From Pseudomonas corrugata (lineage in GTDB: Bacteria; Pseudomonadota; Gammaproteobacteria; Pseudomonadales; Pseudomonadaceae), in contig NZ_LHVK01000009.1 in the NCBI RefSeq assembly GCF_001269905.1, positions 186,001-250,000 on the forward strand: a DNA stretch of 64,000 nucleotides, in the 5' to 3' direction. Positions 37,898-49,097 of this stretch are shown here, in pieces; position 1 is the stretch's first letter, and the number at the start of each line of letters is the position of its first letter. The notes beneath the pieces were generated by a model that was not told the origin of the DNA, searched no databases, and saw only the letters and a program-made list of their open reading frames with translations. Position numbers and translations under genes: made by a program.

Positions 37898-39367
37898 ATG
37901 GTTCCCGTAATCGCCCTGGTGGGCCGACCGAACGTCGGCAAGTCCACCTTGTTCAATCGCCTGACCAGGACTCGCGACGCCATCGTCGGCGACTTGTCCG
38001 GTCTGACCCGTGATCGCCAATACGGTGAGGCCAAGTGGCAAGGGCGTACCTACATTCTGATCGACACCGGCGGCATCTCCGGCGACGAACATGGCATGGA
38101 CGAAAAAATGGCCGAGCAGTCGCTGCTCGCCATCGAAGAAGCGGATGTGGTGCTGTTCCTGGTAGACGCCAAGGCCGGTTTCACCGCCGCCGACCAGATG
38201 ATCGCCGAGCATTTGCGCAAGCGTAACAAACGCTCCCATGTGGTCGCCAACAAGGTCGACAACATCGATCCGGACATGGCTCGCGCCGAGTTCGCGCCGT
38301 TGGGCATGGGCCAGGCGATCCCGATTGCCGGTGCCCACGGTCGCGGCATCAGCCAGTTGCTGGAAGTCGCCCTGGCTGACTTCCCGAAAGATGACGATGA
38401 GCCCGAAGAAGGCGAAGAAGAAATCGTCGCCGAAGGCGAGGAGGCCAAGCGCATTCCGGGCCCGAGTGAAAAAGACGGGATCAAGATCGCGATCATCGGC
38501 CGTCCGAACGTGGGCAAGTCGACGCTGGTCAACCGCATGCTCGGCGAAGACCGGGTCATCGTGTACGACCAGCCCGGCACCACCCGCGACAGTATCTACA
38601 TCCCGTTCGAGCGCAACGAAGAGAAGTACACGCTGATTGACACCGCCGGTGTGCGCAAGCGCGGCAAGATCCACGAGGAGGTCGAGAAGTTCTCCGTGGT
38701 CAAGACCCTGCAGGCCATCAAGGACGCCAACGTGGTGATCTTTGTGATGGATGCACGGGAAGGCGTAGTCGATCACGACCTGAACCTGCTGGGCTTTGCC
38801 CTCGAAGCCGGTCGTGCGCTGGTCATCGCGATCAACAAGTGGGATGGCATGACGCCGAGCGAGCGTGATTACGTGAAGGTCGAATTGCAGCGTCGGCTGT
38901 TCTTCGTCGACTTCGCTGACATCCACTTCATCTCGGCGCTGCACGGTACGGGCGTGGGTAACCTCTACGCGTCGGTGCAGAATTCGTTCAAGTCGGCGGT
39001 GACCCGCTGGCCAACCAACCGCCTGACCCAGATCCTGGAAGATGCCGTTGGCGAGCACGCGCCACCGATGGTCAACAACCGCCGGATCAAGCTGCGCTAC
39101 GCTCACCTGGGCGGCGCCAACCCGCCGATCATCGTGATCCACGGCAACCAGATCGAGAAGGTGCCCAAGTCGTACGTCCGTTACCTGGAAAACACCTATC
39201 GCCGTGTCCTGAAGCTGGTCGGTACGCCGATCCGCATCGAGTTCAAGGGCGGCGAGAACCCGTACGAAGGCAACAAGAACACGCTCACCGACCGCCAGGT
39301 CAACAAGAAGCGCCGCTTGATGTCGCACCACAAGAAGGCCGACAAGAAGCGTCGCGACAAGCGCTGA
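37898..39367 (+). CDS. der: Ribosome-assembly GTPase Der (EngA)
   Basis: Der has two tandem GTPase domains and is needed for 50S maturation. ATG 37898, after GGAGAG, gives [20 protein letters not shown]. The first P-loop is 'GRPNVGKST' with DTGG and NKVD; the second is 'GRPNVGKST' again (about 38500) with DTAG and NKWD. A very acidic linker ([12 protein letters not shown]..) separates them. The KH-like C-terminal domain ends in a Lys/Arg tail ([13 protein letters not shown]). Length 489. Confidence 0.97.
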   Translation: MVPVIALVGRPNVGKSTLFNRLTRTRDAIVGDLSGLTRDRQYGEAKWQGRTYILIDTGGISGDEHGMDEKMAEQSLLAIEEADVVLFLVDAKAGFTAADQMIAEHLRKRNKRSHVVANKVDNIDPDMARAEFAPLGMGQAIPIAGAHGRGISQLLEVALADFPKDDDEPEEGEEEIVAEGEEAKRIPGPSEKDGIKIAIIGRPNVGKSTLVNRMLGEDRVIVYDQPGTTRDSIYIPFERNEEKYTLIDTAGVRKRGKIHEEVEKFSVVKTLQAIKDANVVIFVMDAREGVVDHDLNLLGFALEAGRALVIAINKWDGMTPSERDYVKVELQRRLFFVDFADIHFISALHGTGVGNLYASVQNSFKSAVTRWPTNRLTQILEDAVGEHAPPMVNNRRIKLRYAHLGGANPPIIVIHGNQIEKVPKSYVRYLENTYRRVLKLVGTPIRIEFKGGENPYEGNKNTLTDRQVNKKRRLMSHHKKADKKRRDKR

Positions 39368-39388
39368 GCGAAAGTCAGCGCCGATCAC

Positions 39389-39478
39389 CTGTGGGAGCGT
39401 GCCTGCTCGCGAAGCGTCGGGACAGCAACCTTGATGCAAGCTGATCCACCGCTATCGCGAGCAGGCTCGCTCCCACAG
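39389..39478. repeat. REP-like inverted repeat pair
   Basis: CCTGTGGGAGCGTGCCTGCT.. and ..GCGAGCAGGCTCGCTCCCAC form imperfect arms downstream of der; 'CTGTGGGAGC' family. Confidence 0.85.
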
Positions 39479-39493
39479 GGGGAAGTCGTCAGC

Positions 39494-39529
39494 ATGAAAA
39501 AGGGTGCCCACCGCGGCACTCTTTTTCAT
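39494..39529. terminator. Long hairpin with A and T runs
   Basis: ATGAAAAAGGGTGCC pairs with GGCACTCTTTTTCAT over 15 positions with one G-T pair. The T run on either strand allows termination in both directions. It probably ends the der transcript. Confidence 0.75.
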
Positions 39530-39601
39530 GCCCGGCGATTGGGCTATTCTCGACCTCTCCCGCGCCGTGCCAGAGCCGGGCGCAGACGCAGAGAACCCCT
39601 G

Positions 39602-40750
39602 ATGATCACCAGCAAGCTGCCGAATGTCGGCATCACCATTTTCACCCAGATGTCCCAGCTCGCCGCGCAGACCGGCGCGCTCAACCTGTCCCAGGGGTTT
39701 CCCGATTTCGATGGTCCGCAGGCCCTGCGCGATGCGGTTGGCCGGCATATCGCCCAAGGTCATAACCAGTATTCACCCATGACCGGGTTGCCGGCCCTGC
39801 GTCAGCAGATTGCGGCGAAGATCGCCCGCAGTTATGGCGCCAATGTCGACGCCGATCAGGAAGTCACCGTGACCCCCGGTGCGACCCAGGCGATTTTCTG
39901 CGCCATCGCAGCGGTGGTTCAGAGCGGCGATGAAGTGATCGTGTTCGACCCTTGCTATGACAGCTACGAACCCTCTGTCCAATTGGCCGGTGGGCGTTGC
40001 GTGCACGTCCAGCTGGGACTGGATGACTTTGCCATCGATTTCCAGAAGCTCGGCGAAGCTCTGAGCCCGCGTACGCGGATGATCATTCTCAACACGCCCC
40101 ACAACCCCAGCGGCGCCTTGATCAGTCGCGCCGAGCTGGATCAATTGGCGGCGTTGATCCGTGATCGCGATATCTACCTGATCAGCGATGAGGTCTATGA
40201 ACACCTGGTGTTCGACGATGTGCCCCATGCCAGCGTGCTCGCCCATGAGGAACTGTACCGTCGCGCCTTCGTGGTCAGTTCGTTCGGCAAGACCTACCAC
40301 GTCACTGGCTGGAAAACCGGCTACGTCGTAGCGCCACCGGCCCTGACGGCGGAGTTGCGCAAGGTCCATCAGTACGTCAGCTTCTGTGGCGTGACGCCGC
40401 TGCAATACGCCCTGGCCGACTACATGGCCGAGCATCCCGAACATGTGGAAGAGTTGCCGGATTTCTACCAGGCCAAGCGCGACCTGTTCTGCGATCTGCT
40501 GGCCCCGTCGCGGTTCAGCTTCAAGCGCGTGACCGGTACCTATTTCCAGTTGGTGGATTATTCGCATATCCGCCCGGACCTGAACGATGTCGACATGGCG
40601 GTCTGGATGACCCGTGAGCACGGCGTGGCGACGATTCCGGTGTCGGTGTTCTACCAGACCCCACCCGAAGGCCAGCGCCTGGTGCGCCTGTGCTTTGCCA
40701 AACGCGAGGAGACGCTGCGCGAAGCAGCGGAAAAACTATGCGTGATCTGA
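39602..40750 (+). CDS. PLP aminotransferase, methionine/glutamine type (YbdL/MtnE-like)
   Basis: This 382-residue class I aminotransferase has 'LSQGFPDFDGPQALRDAV', 'PGATQAIFCAIAAVV', 'NTPHNPSGALISRAEL', 'LISDEVYEHLVFD' and the PLP-binding Lys in 'SSFGKTYHVTGWKTGYV'. The pattern fits YbdL, which prefers methionine, and glutamine transaminase K. The next gene, an omega-amidase homologue, overlaps it by 13 bases. Together they suggest the glutamine transaminase/omega-amidase route that repairs or salvages alpha-keto acids such as that of methionine. Role inferred from family and context. Confidence 0.9.
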   Translation: MITSKLPNVGITIFTQMSQLAAQTGALNLSQGFPDFDGPQALRDAVGRHIAQGHNQYSPMTGLPALRQQIAAKIARSYGANVDADQEVTVTPGATQAIFCAIAAVVQSGDEVIVFDPCYDSYEPSVQLAGGRCVHVQLGLDDFAIDFQKLGEALSPRTRMIILNTPHNPSGALISRAELDQLAALIRDRDIYLISDEVYEHLVFDDVPHASVLAHEELYRRAFVVSSFGKTYHVTGWKTGYVVAPPALTAELRKVHQYVSFCGVTPLQYALADYMAEHPEHVEELPDFYQAKRDLFCDLLAPSRFSFKRVTGTYFQLVDYSHIRPDLNDVDMAVWMTREHGVATIPVSVFYQTPPEGQRLVRLCFAKREETLREAAEKLCVI

Positions 40751-41529
40751 GCGCGTTGCCAAACCTCAACATCGCCCTGATCCAGACCACCCTGACCTGG
40801 CATGACCGCCAGGCCAACCTGGAGCATTTCGAAGGCCTGCTGGAGCAGGCGCGGGGTGCTGATCTGGTCATCCTGCCGGAAATGTTCACCACCGGGTTTT
40901 CCATGGAATCGCAAACCCTGGCGGAGCCGGAACACGGGCTTACCAGCGTATGGATGCGGACCCAGGCGGCAAGGCTGGATGCGGTGATCACCGGCAGCGT
41001 GATTGTCCAGGCCGCTGACGGCAGCCATCGCAATCGCCTGCTCTGGGTGCGACCGGACGGCGAGGTGCTGCACTACGACAAGCGCCATCTGTTTCGCATG
41101 GCCGGCGAACACGATCACTACACGCCGGGCGAACGCCAGGTGCTGTTCGAGCTCAAGGGGTGGCGGGTCCGTCCGTTGATTTGCTACGACCTGCGTTTCC
41201 CGGCCTGGAGCCGCGACGCCGACGACACCGATCTGTTGCTGTACACCGCCAACTGGCCGGGGGCCCGGCGCCAGCACTGGAACCGCCTGCTGCCCGCCCG
41301 CGCCATCGAGAACCTGTGCTACGTGGCGGCAGTGAACCGCATCGGCACCGACGGCAAGGGCTTTGCCTATACCGGCGACAGTCAGGTGCTGGACTTCCAG
41401 GGCGAAACCTTGCTCAGCGCAGGGGAGGCTGATGGTGTGTTCATGGTGAGTTTGAATGCAGCGGACCTGGCGGCGTATCGCACGCGGTTTCCGGCGAACC
41501 TGGATGCCGACCGTTTCGAATTCATCTGA
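40738..41529 (+). CDS. Nitrilase-family omega-amidase (YafV-like)
   Basis: This 263-residue protein has the nitrilase triad context: Glu in 'LVILPEMFTTGFSME', Lys in 'HYDKRHLFRMAGEH' and Cys in 'PLICYDLRFPAWSR'. The YafV/NIT2 group hydrolyses alpha-ketoglutaramate and similar omega-amides. ATG at 40738 overlaps the end of the aminotransferase gene. A longer open frame further upstream in the aminotransferase gene is not needed. Confidence 0.9.
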   Translation: MRDLSALPNLNIALIQTTLTWHDRQANLEHFEGLLEQARGADLVILPEMFTTGFSMESQTLAEPEHGLTSVWMRTQAARLDAVITGSVIVQAADGSHRNRLLWVRPDGEVLHYDKRHLFRMAGEHDHYTPGERQVLFELKGWRVRPLICYDLRFPAWSRDADDTDLLLYTANWPGARRQHWNRLLPARAIENLCYVAAVNRIGTDGKGFAYTGDSQVLDFQGETLLSAGEADGVFMVSLNAADLAAYRTRFPANLDADRFEFI

Positions 41530-41597
41530 TTGAAACGATTCAGCCCTTAAGAAGCGCTGTTGCGTGCCGATAACGGGTCAGCCAAGGAGGAGTCCAC

Positions 41598-42014
41598 ATG
41601 ACCACGATCAGCGCAACTACCGTAAATCCTTACCCGCTCTCGGCCTCAAAGGCCCGGATCGGCGGGGCGGCCGAAGAAACGACGGCCACTTCGCCGGCAT
41701 CGACCGATGCGGGTGATGAGAAGGAACAATCACTGAAAGTCGATACCAGCGGCGCCAACATCGCCGGGGCGCCTGCCGCCGGTGGTGTGGATACCGTCGA
41801 GCAGTTGAAGAAGCAGATCGAGCAGGCCGAAAAGCTGTTGGCCCAGCAGCAGGCCGAACTGGTCCGTGTGCAAAAGAGCCAGGCCAGCGAAGAGCAGAAG
41901 ATCCAGCAAGCGATGGCCATCCAGACCCAGATCATGGGCACCCAGGCCGCTTTGCAGAGCCTGCGGGCCTCGTTGTTGCAGGCCATGGCCGGTTCTGTCG
42001 ACACCCATGCCTGA
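41598..42014 (+). CDS. Coiled-coil protein, unknown function
   Basis: This 138-residue protein starts behind AAGGAGGAG. The first 60 residues are low-complexity (Ala, Thr, Ser, Gly). Residues about 64-130 are a predicted coiled coil (VEQLKKQIEQAEKLLAQQQAEL..) rich in Gln. The pattern recalls FlxA-like proteins, but I am not sure. No signal peptide. A terminator follows. Confidence 0.7.
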   Translation: MTTISATTVNPYPLSASKARIGGAAEETTATSPASTDAGDEKEQSLKVDTSGANIAGAPAAGGVDTVEQLKKQIEQAEKLLAQQQAELVRVQKSQASEEQKIQQAMAIQTQIMGTQAALQSLRASLLQAMAGSVDTHA

Positions 42015-42029
42015 GTTTTTGGTTGTTTG

Positions 42030-42056
42030 ATCATTCCCACGCTCCGCGTGGGAACG
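42030..42056. repeat. REP-like palindrome
   Basis: TCATTCCCACGCTCCGCGTGGGAACGA, an almost perfect palindrome of the same family as 14443-14492 and 21508-21620. Confidence 0.85.
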
Positions 42057-42057
42057 A

Positions 42058-42087
42058 GGCCCCAGGGTTCACACCCCGGGGCCTTTT
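42058..42087 (+). terminator. Terminator after the coiled-coil gene
   Basis: GGCCCCAGGG-TTCACA-CCCCGGGGCC with TTTTT after it. It points rightward and lies between the convergent coiled-coil gene and leuA. Confidence 0.85.
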
Positions 42088-42104
42088 TGCATTGCAGCCG
42101 CGAA

Positions 42105-43784
42105 TCAGGCCGCCTTGGCCTCAGGCTGGCTCAGCGAGCGGTTCAGTGCGCTGAACAGAGCCTTGAAGCTGGCGGTGGTGATGTTTTCATCGATGCCCAC
42201 GCCGTGCACCGCACGTTCACCGTTGACCCGCAGTTCGATGTACGCCGCGGCCTTGGCGTTGGTGCCGGCGCCGATGGCGTGTTCGTTGTAGTCCATGATC
42301 TCCACGGGGATCGGCAGGCCGGCCACCAGTGCCTCCAGCGCGCCGTTGCCCTTGCCGCGCCAGTGCAGGTTGGTTTCGCCCTGGCCCTTGCTGGCGACTT
42401 CCACTTCCACGGCGCTGTTGCCGTTCTCTTCCTGCAGGCGATGGCTGACCAGCGCGTACGGGGTGTTGGCTTGCAGGTATTCGCGCTGCAGCAGGCTGTG
42501 GATCTGCTGGGCGGTCATCTCGAGGCCGAGACGGTCGGTCTCGCGCTGAACCACCTGGCTGAATTCGATCTGCATGCGACGCGGCAGGCTGATGCCGTAC
42601 TCCTGTTCCAGCAGGTAGGCGATGCCGCCCTTGCCCGACTGGCTGTTGACGCGAATCACTGCTTCGTAGCTGCGACCGATGTCGGCCGGGTCGATCGGCA
42701 GGTATGGCACTTCCCACAGCGTGTCGGATTTCTGCTGGGCAAAGCCCTTGCGAATGGCATCCTGGTGCGAGCCGGAGAACGCGGTGTGAACCAGGTCGCC
42801 GACATAGGGGTGGCGCGGGTGCACCGGAATCTGGTTGCACTCTTCGACCACTTTGCGCACGCCGTCGATGTCGGAGAAATCCAGCTCAGGGTGGATGCCC
42901 TGGGTGTAGAGGTTCAGCGCCACGGTCACCAGGTCGACGTTGCCGGTGCGCTCGCCGTTACCGAACAGGCAGCCTTCGACACGGTCGGCGCCGGCCATGA
43001 GGCCCAGCTCGGTGGCGGCTACGCCGGTACCACGGTCGTTGTGGGTGTGCAGGCTGATGAGCACGCTGTCACGACGGGTGATGTTGCGGTGGAACCACTC
43101 GATCTGGTCCGCGTAGACGTTCGGGGTGGCGACTTCCACGGTGGCGGGCAGGTTGAGGATCACCTTGTGCTCGGGTGTCGGGTTCCAGACTTCGATCACC
43201 GCGTCACAGACCTCCTTGGCGAACTCCAGCTCAGTGGCGCTGAACGTCTCTGGCGAGTATTCGAACTGCCACTGGGTTTCCGGCTGTTGGGCGGCGTATT
43301 TGACGAACAGCTTGGCCGCATTCACTGCGATTTCCTTCACGCCTTCCTTGTCCTGATTGAACACGATGCGGCGGAACGACGGGCAGGTGGCGTTGTACAG
43401 GTGGACAATGGCTTTCTTCGCGCCGCGCAGGGATTCGAAGGTGCGGGCGATCAGGTCTTCACGGGCCTGGGTCAGCACCTGGATGGTGGTGTCGTCCGGG
43501 ATGTGGCCTTCTTCGATGAGGGTGCGCACGAAGTCGAAGTCAGTCTGCGAGGCGGCCGGGAACGACGCTTCGATTTCCTTGACGCCCACGGCGACCAGGG
43601 TTTTCCAGAAGCGCAGTTTCTTGACCGCGTCCATCGGCTCGATCAGCGACTGGTTGCCATCGCGCAGGTCGGAGCTGCACCAGATCGGCGCGGCGGTGAT
43701 GGTCTTCGACGGCCAGGTACGATCCGGCAGGTTGATGGTCGGGAAGGCGCGGTATTTGGAAGACGGGTCTTTGAGCATGCTCAT
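42105..43784 (-). CDS. leuA: 2-isopropylmalate synthase LeuA
   Basis: LeuA condenses acetyl-CoA with 2-oxoisovalerate, the first committed step of leucine synthesis. The 559-residue protein is of the longer type, with the catalytic HMGL-like barrel ('[17 protein letters not shown]', '[19 protein letters not shown]', '[20 protein letters not shown]', '[16 protein letters not shown]') and a C-terminal LeuA regulatory domain ('[21 protein letters not shown]') that senses leucine. A possible leader peptide lies upstream at 43876-43953. Confidence 0.97.
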   Translation of the reverse strand: MSMLKDPSSKYRAFPTINLPDRTWPSKTITAAPIWCSSDLRDGNQSLIEPMDAVKKLRFWKTLVAVGVKEIEASFPAASQTDFDFVRTLIEEGHIPDDTTIQVLTQAREDLIARTFESLRGAKKAIVHLYNATCPSFRRIVFNQDKEGVKEIAVNAAKLFVKYAAQQPETQWQFEYSPETFSATELEFAKEVCDAVIEVWNPTPEHKVILNLPATVEVATPNVYADQIEWFHRNITRRDSVLISLHTHNDRGTGVAATELGLMAGADRVEGCLFGNGERTGNVDLVTVALNLYTQGIHPELDFSDIDGVRKVVEECNQIPVHPRHPYVGDLVHTAFSGSHQDAIRKGFAQQKSDTLWEVPYLPIDPADIGRSYEAVIRVNSQSGKGGIAYLLEQEYGISLPRRMQIEFSQVVQRETDRLGLEMTAQQIHSLLQREYLQANTPYALVSHRLQEENGNSAVEVEVASKGQGETNLHWRGKGNGALEALVAGLPIPVEIMDYNEHAIGAGTNAKAAAYIELRVNGERAVHGVGIDENITTASFKALFSALNRSLSQPEAKAA

Positions 43785-43875
43785 GGGCGGAATCCTTATT
43801 GTCTTGGCCGGAAAAAGGCGGCCTGCCGGTGGTTCGAACGGGGGTGGCTCTGCAGCCTGGACGGGGTGCCGCGAT

Positions 43876-43953
43876 TCAGCCCGGCAGTCGTGCGCTGACG
43901 AGGCACAGGCTGCGGTGCTGGCGAAGCTGAATGAGGGTGTGAGAGGTTTTCAT
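43876..43953 (-). CDS. Possible leader peptide upstream of leuA
   Basis: A 25-codon frame, [20 protein letters not shown].., ends about 90 bases before leuA on the same strand and contains five leucines. GAGGG and AGGGTT lie just upstream of its ATG. A leucine-rich peptide before leuA suggests attenuation. However, the leucines are not clustered and I see no clear terminator/antiterminator pair: GGCCGCCTTTTT at about 43816-43827 is the only T-run candidate. Confidence 0.35.
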   Translation of the reverse strand: MKTSHTLIQLRQHRSLCLVSARLPG

Positions 43954-44125
43954 GCCCTCAACCCTAACCGGGTGGGGGGAGGATCGCAAGCAGTCGGAAA
44001 AAATTGAGATAAGTTCTGCTTTATCGAAGGTTTTCGAGATTTTATTGCGATATTTTGTGGGGATTGTCGGTTTATTGCGTTGAAGTTTGTCGCTTGGCAA
44101 TCTCTGGAACAGGGGTGCATGTGCC

Positions 44126-44220
44126 GGCCTCATCGCGAGCAAGCTCGGCTCCCACAGGATATTCGACGCTTTCGAAATGGCGCAGTACCTGTGGGAGCCG
44201 AGCTCGCTCGCGATGAGGCC
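44126..44220. repeat. REP-like inverted repeat, 33-bp arms
   Basis: GGCCTCATCGCGAGCAAGCT.. and ..AGCTCGCTCGCGATGAGGCC are complementary with one mismatch over 33 bases around a short spacer; 'CTGTGGGAGC' family. Confidence 0.9.
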
Positions 44221-44241
44221 AGTAGGCTCACCACAAAAAAC

Positions 44242-45063
44242 TCAGGGCTCGAACGCCCCGATGAAAATCGCCGGATCCACCCGCGCATCGTTCAGGCTGA
44301 TGTTCCAATGCATGTGCGGTCCGGTTGCTCGACCTGTAGAGCCAACCTTGCCCACCACCGCGCCCCGGGCCAGTTGCTGGCCGACCTTCACGTCGATCTT
44401 CGACATGTGGCAGAACATGCTGATGAAGCCCTGGCCATGGTCGACGAACACGGTGTTGCCGTTGAAGAAGTAATTGCCGGTGAGGATCACCTTGCCGGCC
44501 GCCGGCGTCTTGATCGGCGTGCCGGCGGGCACGGCGAAGTCCAGGCCGGCGTGGGGGTTGCGTTCTTCGCCGTTGAAGAATCGACGTACGCCAAACCGGC
44601 TCGACAGCGGACCGCTGACCGGTTTGTCCAACAGCAGGTTACTGGGGATGTTCGGGCTGAAGCTGCGGTAGGCCTTCAACTGCACGGCCAGCTCGGCGTT
44701 GATGCGCTTGAGGTCCGCGGGGTTCGGGTTGACCTGGCGTTTGTTCTTCAGGGTGATGCGCTGCTCGGGGTACTTTTTATAGCCGACCACGAACGGCTGG
44801 GTGCCGCCGCCGCTGCTGATCTGCTGGGTGCCCGGCTGGACGGTCAGCGGGATGCCGACAATAGCCAGCCAGTTGTTCTGTTCCTTGACCACGAGCACCG
44901 GCTTGCCTTGGTAAGTGGCTTTCGGCGCCTTGGCCGCGCTGCCCAGGTCGACCACGGCCACGCCACCCGGAACCGGTTTGTTCAGCAGGCGGGTGATGTA
45001 ACTGTCGGCGTGGGCGTTGAGAGTCAGGCACAGCAAAAGCAGGGGAGCTAGAAGTCGCGGCAT
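44242..45063 (-). CDS. M23-family (LytM) peptidoglycan endopeptidase
   Basis: This 273-residue secreted protein has a signal peptide (MPRLLAPLLLLCLTLNAHA). It has a beta-rich N-terminal domain and a C-terminal peptidase M23 domain, with zinc ligands in 'NPHAGLDFAVPAGTP' (HxxxD) and 'ATGPHMHWNISL' (HxH), plus 'TVFVDHGQGFISMFCHMS'. Enzymes of this kind cut peptide cross-links in the periplasmic cell wall. The active-site residues are intact. It lies three bases after xseA and may be co-transcribed. Confidence 0.92.
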   Translation of the reverse strand: MPRLLAPLLLLCLTLNAHADSYITRLLNKPVPGGVAVVDLGSAAKAPKATYQGKPVLVVKEQNNWLAIVGIPLTVQPGTQQISSGGGTQPFVVGYKKYPEQRITLKNKRQVNPNPADLKRINAELAVQLKAYRSFSPNIPSNLLLDKPVSGPLSSRFGVRRFFNGEERNPHAGLDFAVPAGTPIKTPAAGKVILTGNYFFNGNTVFVDHGQGFISMFCHMSKIDVKVGQQLARGAVVGKVGSTGRATGPHMHWNISLNDARVDPAIFIGAFEP

Positions 45064-45066
45064 GGA

Positions 45067-46455
45067 TCAATCCAGTAGAGAAAGGGTGACCGGTGTCAGG
45101 TGATTGTCTTCGACTCGTACCAGCAGCTCGCCTTCGCCGAGTCGGGCCGTCAGGCGCTGGCCGGTCCGGGTCTGTTCGGCACTGCGGATCGCATGACCGC
45201 GTTCATCCAGCAGAATGCTGTAGCCGCGGCCGAGGGTCGCCAGGGGGCTGACGATGTGCAGCGTTTGCATCTGGTTGTGCAATTGCACGCGTCGCGCTTT
45301 CAAGCCTTCGCGCATGGCCCGAGGCAGGCGTTCGGCCAGGCTGTCAAGGCGCTGGCGCAGCAGCGCCAGGTGGCGGCCTGGATGTTGTCCGGCCAGGCGC
45401 GTTTCCAGGCGGATCAGACGCTCGTGACGGGTATTGAGGCTGCGTTCGAAGGCCCGGCGCAGGCGCATGTCCAGATCGTCCAGGCGCTGGGCCTGTTGGC
45501 GCAGGCGTTCGCCGGGGTGACGCAGTCGTCGGGTCAGGCCTTCGAGGCGCAGTTGGTCGCGCATCAGACGGTCACGCATACGCATCACCAACCGCCGATG
45601 CAGGCTTTCGACCCGGCGTACCAGATCGCTCGCGTCCGGCGCCAGCAGTTCTGCTGCGGCGGACGGGGTCGGGGCGCGCACGTCGGCGACGAAATCGCTG
45701 ATGGAAACGTCGGTTTCATGGCCGACGGCGCTGACGATCGGCGTCACGCAGGCATCCACGGCCCGGGCCACGGCTTCTTCGTTGAAACACCATAGGTCTT
45801 CCAGGGAACCGCCGCCTCGGGCCAGGATCAGCGCATCGAAACCCCGGGCGTCCGCCAGCTTCAGGGCGCGGACGATCTGCGCGGTGGCTTCGCGGCCCTG
45901 CACGGCGGTAGGGATCAGTGTCAGGGCAACTTGCGGCGCACGGCGACGGAACACGCTGATGATGTCGCGGATCACCGCGCCGGTGGGCGAACTGATGATG
46001 CCGATACGTTGCGGGTGCGCGGGCAGAGGCACCTTGCGCTCGGCGCTGAACAGGCCTTCGGCGCTGAGTTTTTCCTTCAGGGCATCGAAGGCCAGGCGCA
46101 GGGCGCCATCGCCGGCCGGCTCCACGGTGTCGAGAATCAGTTGATAATCGCCACGGCCCTCGAACAGCGAAACCTTGCCGCGTACCTTGACCGCCAATCC
46201 GTCCTTCAAGGCCTGGCGCACCCGCGCGGCGTTCTGCCGGAACAGTGCGCAACGCACCTGGGCGCCGCTGTCCTTGAGGGTGAAATACACGTGGCCGGAG
46301 GCGGGGCGGGCGAGGTTGGAGATTTCGCCCTCGACCCAGATGTTGCTGAACACGTCCTCGAGCAACACTCGCGCGCGGCCGTTGAGCTGGCTGACAGTCA
46401 GGACCTCGCGGTCCAGGCCCAGGCGGGCAAAGGGATCTTTAATCATGGGCGGCAT
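45067..46455 (-). CDS. xseA: Exodeoxyribonuclease VII large subunit XseA
   Basis: XseA, with the small subunit XseB, degrades single-stranded DNA. The protein (462 residues, or 459 from the Met at 46446, MIKDPFARLGL) shows the N-terminal OB fold ('LLEDVFSNIWVEGEISNLARPASGHVYFTLKD' region) and the catalytic part 'IGIISSPTGAVIRDI', 'LARGGGSLEDLWCFNEEAVAR' and 'SAVGHETDVSISDFVADVRAPTPSAAAE', then a long Arg-rich coiled coil. It is divergent from the following unknown gene. Confidence 0.96.
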   Translation of the reverse strand: MPPMIKDPFARLGLDREVLTVSQLNGRARVLLEDVFSNIWVEGEISNLARPASGHVYFTLKDSGAQVRCALFRQNAARVRQALKDGLAVKVRGKVSLFEGRGDYQLILDTVEPAGDGALRLAFDALKEKLSAEGLFSAERKVPLPAHPQRIGIISSPTGAVIRDIISVFRRRAPQVALTLIPTAVQGREATAQIVRALKLADARGFDALILARGGGSLEDLWCFNEEAVARAVDACVTPIVSAVGHETDVSISDFVADVRAPTPSAAAELLAPDASDLVRRVESLHRRLVMRMRDRLMRDQLRLEGLTRRLRHPGERLRQQAQRLDDLDMRLRRAFERSLNTRHERLIRLETRLAGQHPGRHLALLRQRLDSLAERLPRAMREGLKARRVQLHNQMQTLHIVSPLATLGRGYSILLDERGHAIRSAEQTRTGQRLTARLGEGELLVRVEDNHLTPVTLSLLD

Positions 46456-46705
46456 GATAAGGGCATTTGCCGCTTAATCTCCATGTGTAGAAACAATTGG
46501 ACCGGGTTGCTTTCATCGCGAGCGGGCTCACAATGACCGCATGGAACCCTGTGGCAAGTGACCTGACTGGTGCCTGCCAGCGGCCTCGCGCTGATCGGGC
46601 GCTGCCTGAGTCCTTGACCTTGTTTGGCCAGGGATTAAGCTGCCGGCCTCCATTTTTATCCTGTGGAGCAAAGCTTGCTCTCACAAAGAAACGCCAGGCC
46701 TTGCC

Positions 46706-47254
46706 ATGAACTCCCAAAGCATCATCGTCCCGAAAATTTCCACCTTGCCGGTCCATGAGCCTCGGGCCCGGGCGATCGTGCGCTGGCTGGTGCGCAAGAA
46801 CATTGTCGAGGAACAGTTGACCACCTGTGGGCGCACCGGCAATCGCATGGCCCACGCCATCGCCCCTGGCGCCCGCGCCGTGGTCCTGCGTCCCGATGCC
46901 TTGCCGTTCGACGAGCCGGTCAACGGCCTGGAGATCATCACCAAGCGCTGCATCTATACCCCGGCCAAGGGCTTTCTCGAGGAAGCGGGTTGCGCAGAAT
47001 GCCGCCGGGAAATCGGCGAGGCGCTGTTCGAAAGCCTGGAGGACTGGATGCCTAACCGTACCGACAACTTCACCTGCCCCGAATGCAGGCATGAAGATGA
47101 CATCAACGGCTTCCTGTTCCTGCAGCCCTGCGGCTTCTCCAACCTGGGGTTCATCTTCAACAACTGGCTGGAGGCGGGGTTCAAGCAGGACTTCCTCGAC
47201 GAATTCGCCGATTGGCTGGATCAGCCAGTGAGTTGGGTGCAGGTGGAGTTGTAG
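46706..47254 (+). CDS. Cysteine-containing hypothetical protein
   Basis: This 182-residue protein has two CxxC pairs, 'GCAECRREIGEAL' and 'FTCPECRHEDDING', and further cysteines in 'LTTCGRTGN' and 'ITKRCIYTP'. The pairs could form a zinc ribbon. The C-terminal part (FLQPCGFSNLGFIFNNWLE) is aromatic-rich. No membrane segment. I do not recognise the family. It lies between xseA (divergent) and guaB. Confidence 0.75.
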   Translation: MNSQSIIVPKISTLPVHEPRARAIVRWLVRKNIVEEQLTTCGRTGNRMAHAIAPGARAVVLRPDALPFDEPVNGLEIITKRCIYTPAKGFLEEAGCAECRREIGEALFESLEDWMPNRTDNFTCPECRHEDDINGFLFLQPCGFSNLGFIFNNWLEAGFKQDFLDEFADWLDQPVSWVQVEL

Positions 47255-47277
47255 GTAGGCACACTGGAGACTGCTTT

Positions 47278-49018
<1,741 letters not shown>

Positions 49019-49097
49019 GGCTTCCAGCAAAACGTTAATCACCGGGGCTGTTCATTCAGCCCCGAGTTGTTTCTGATTCACTACATGAGAATGAGTC

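Noticed and set aside
42027..43898. Long plus-strand frame opposite leuA
   Set aside because: Third-position GC bias opens this frame; leuA on the minus strand is unmistakable.
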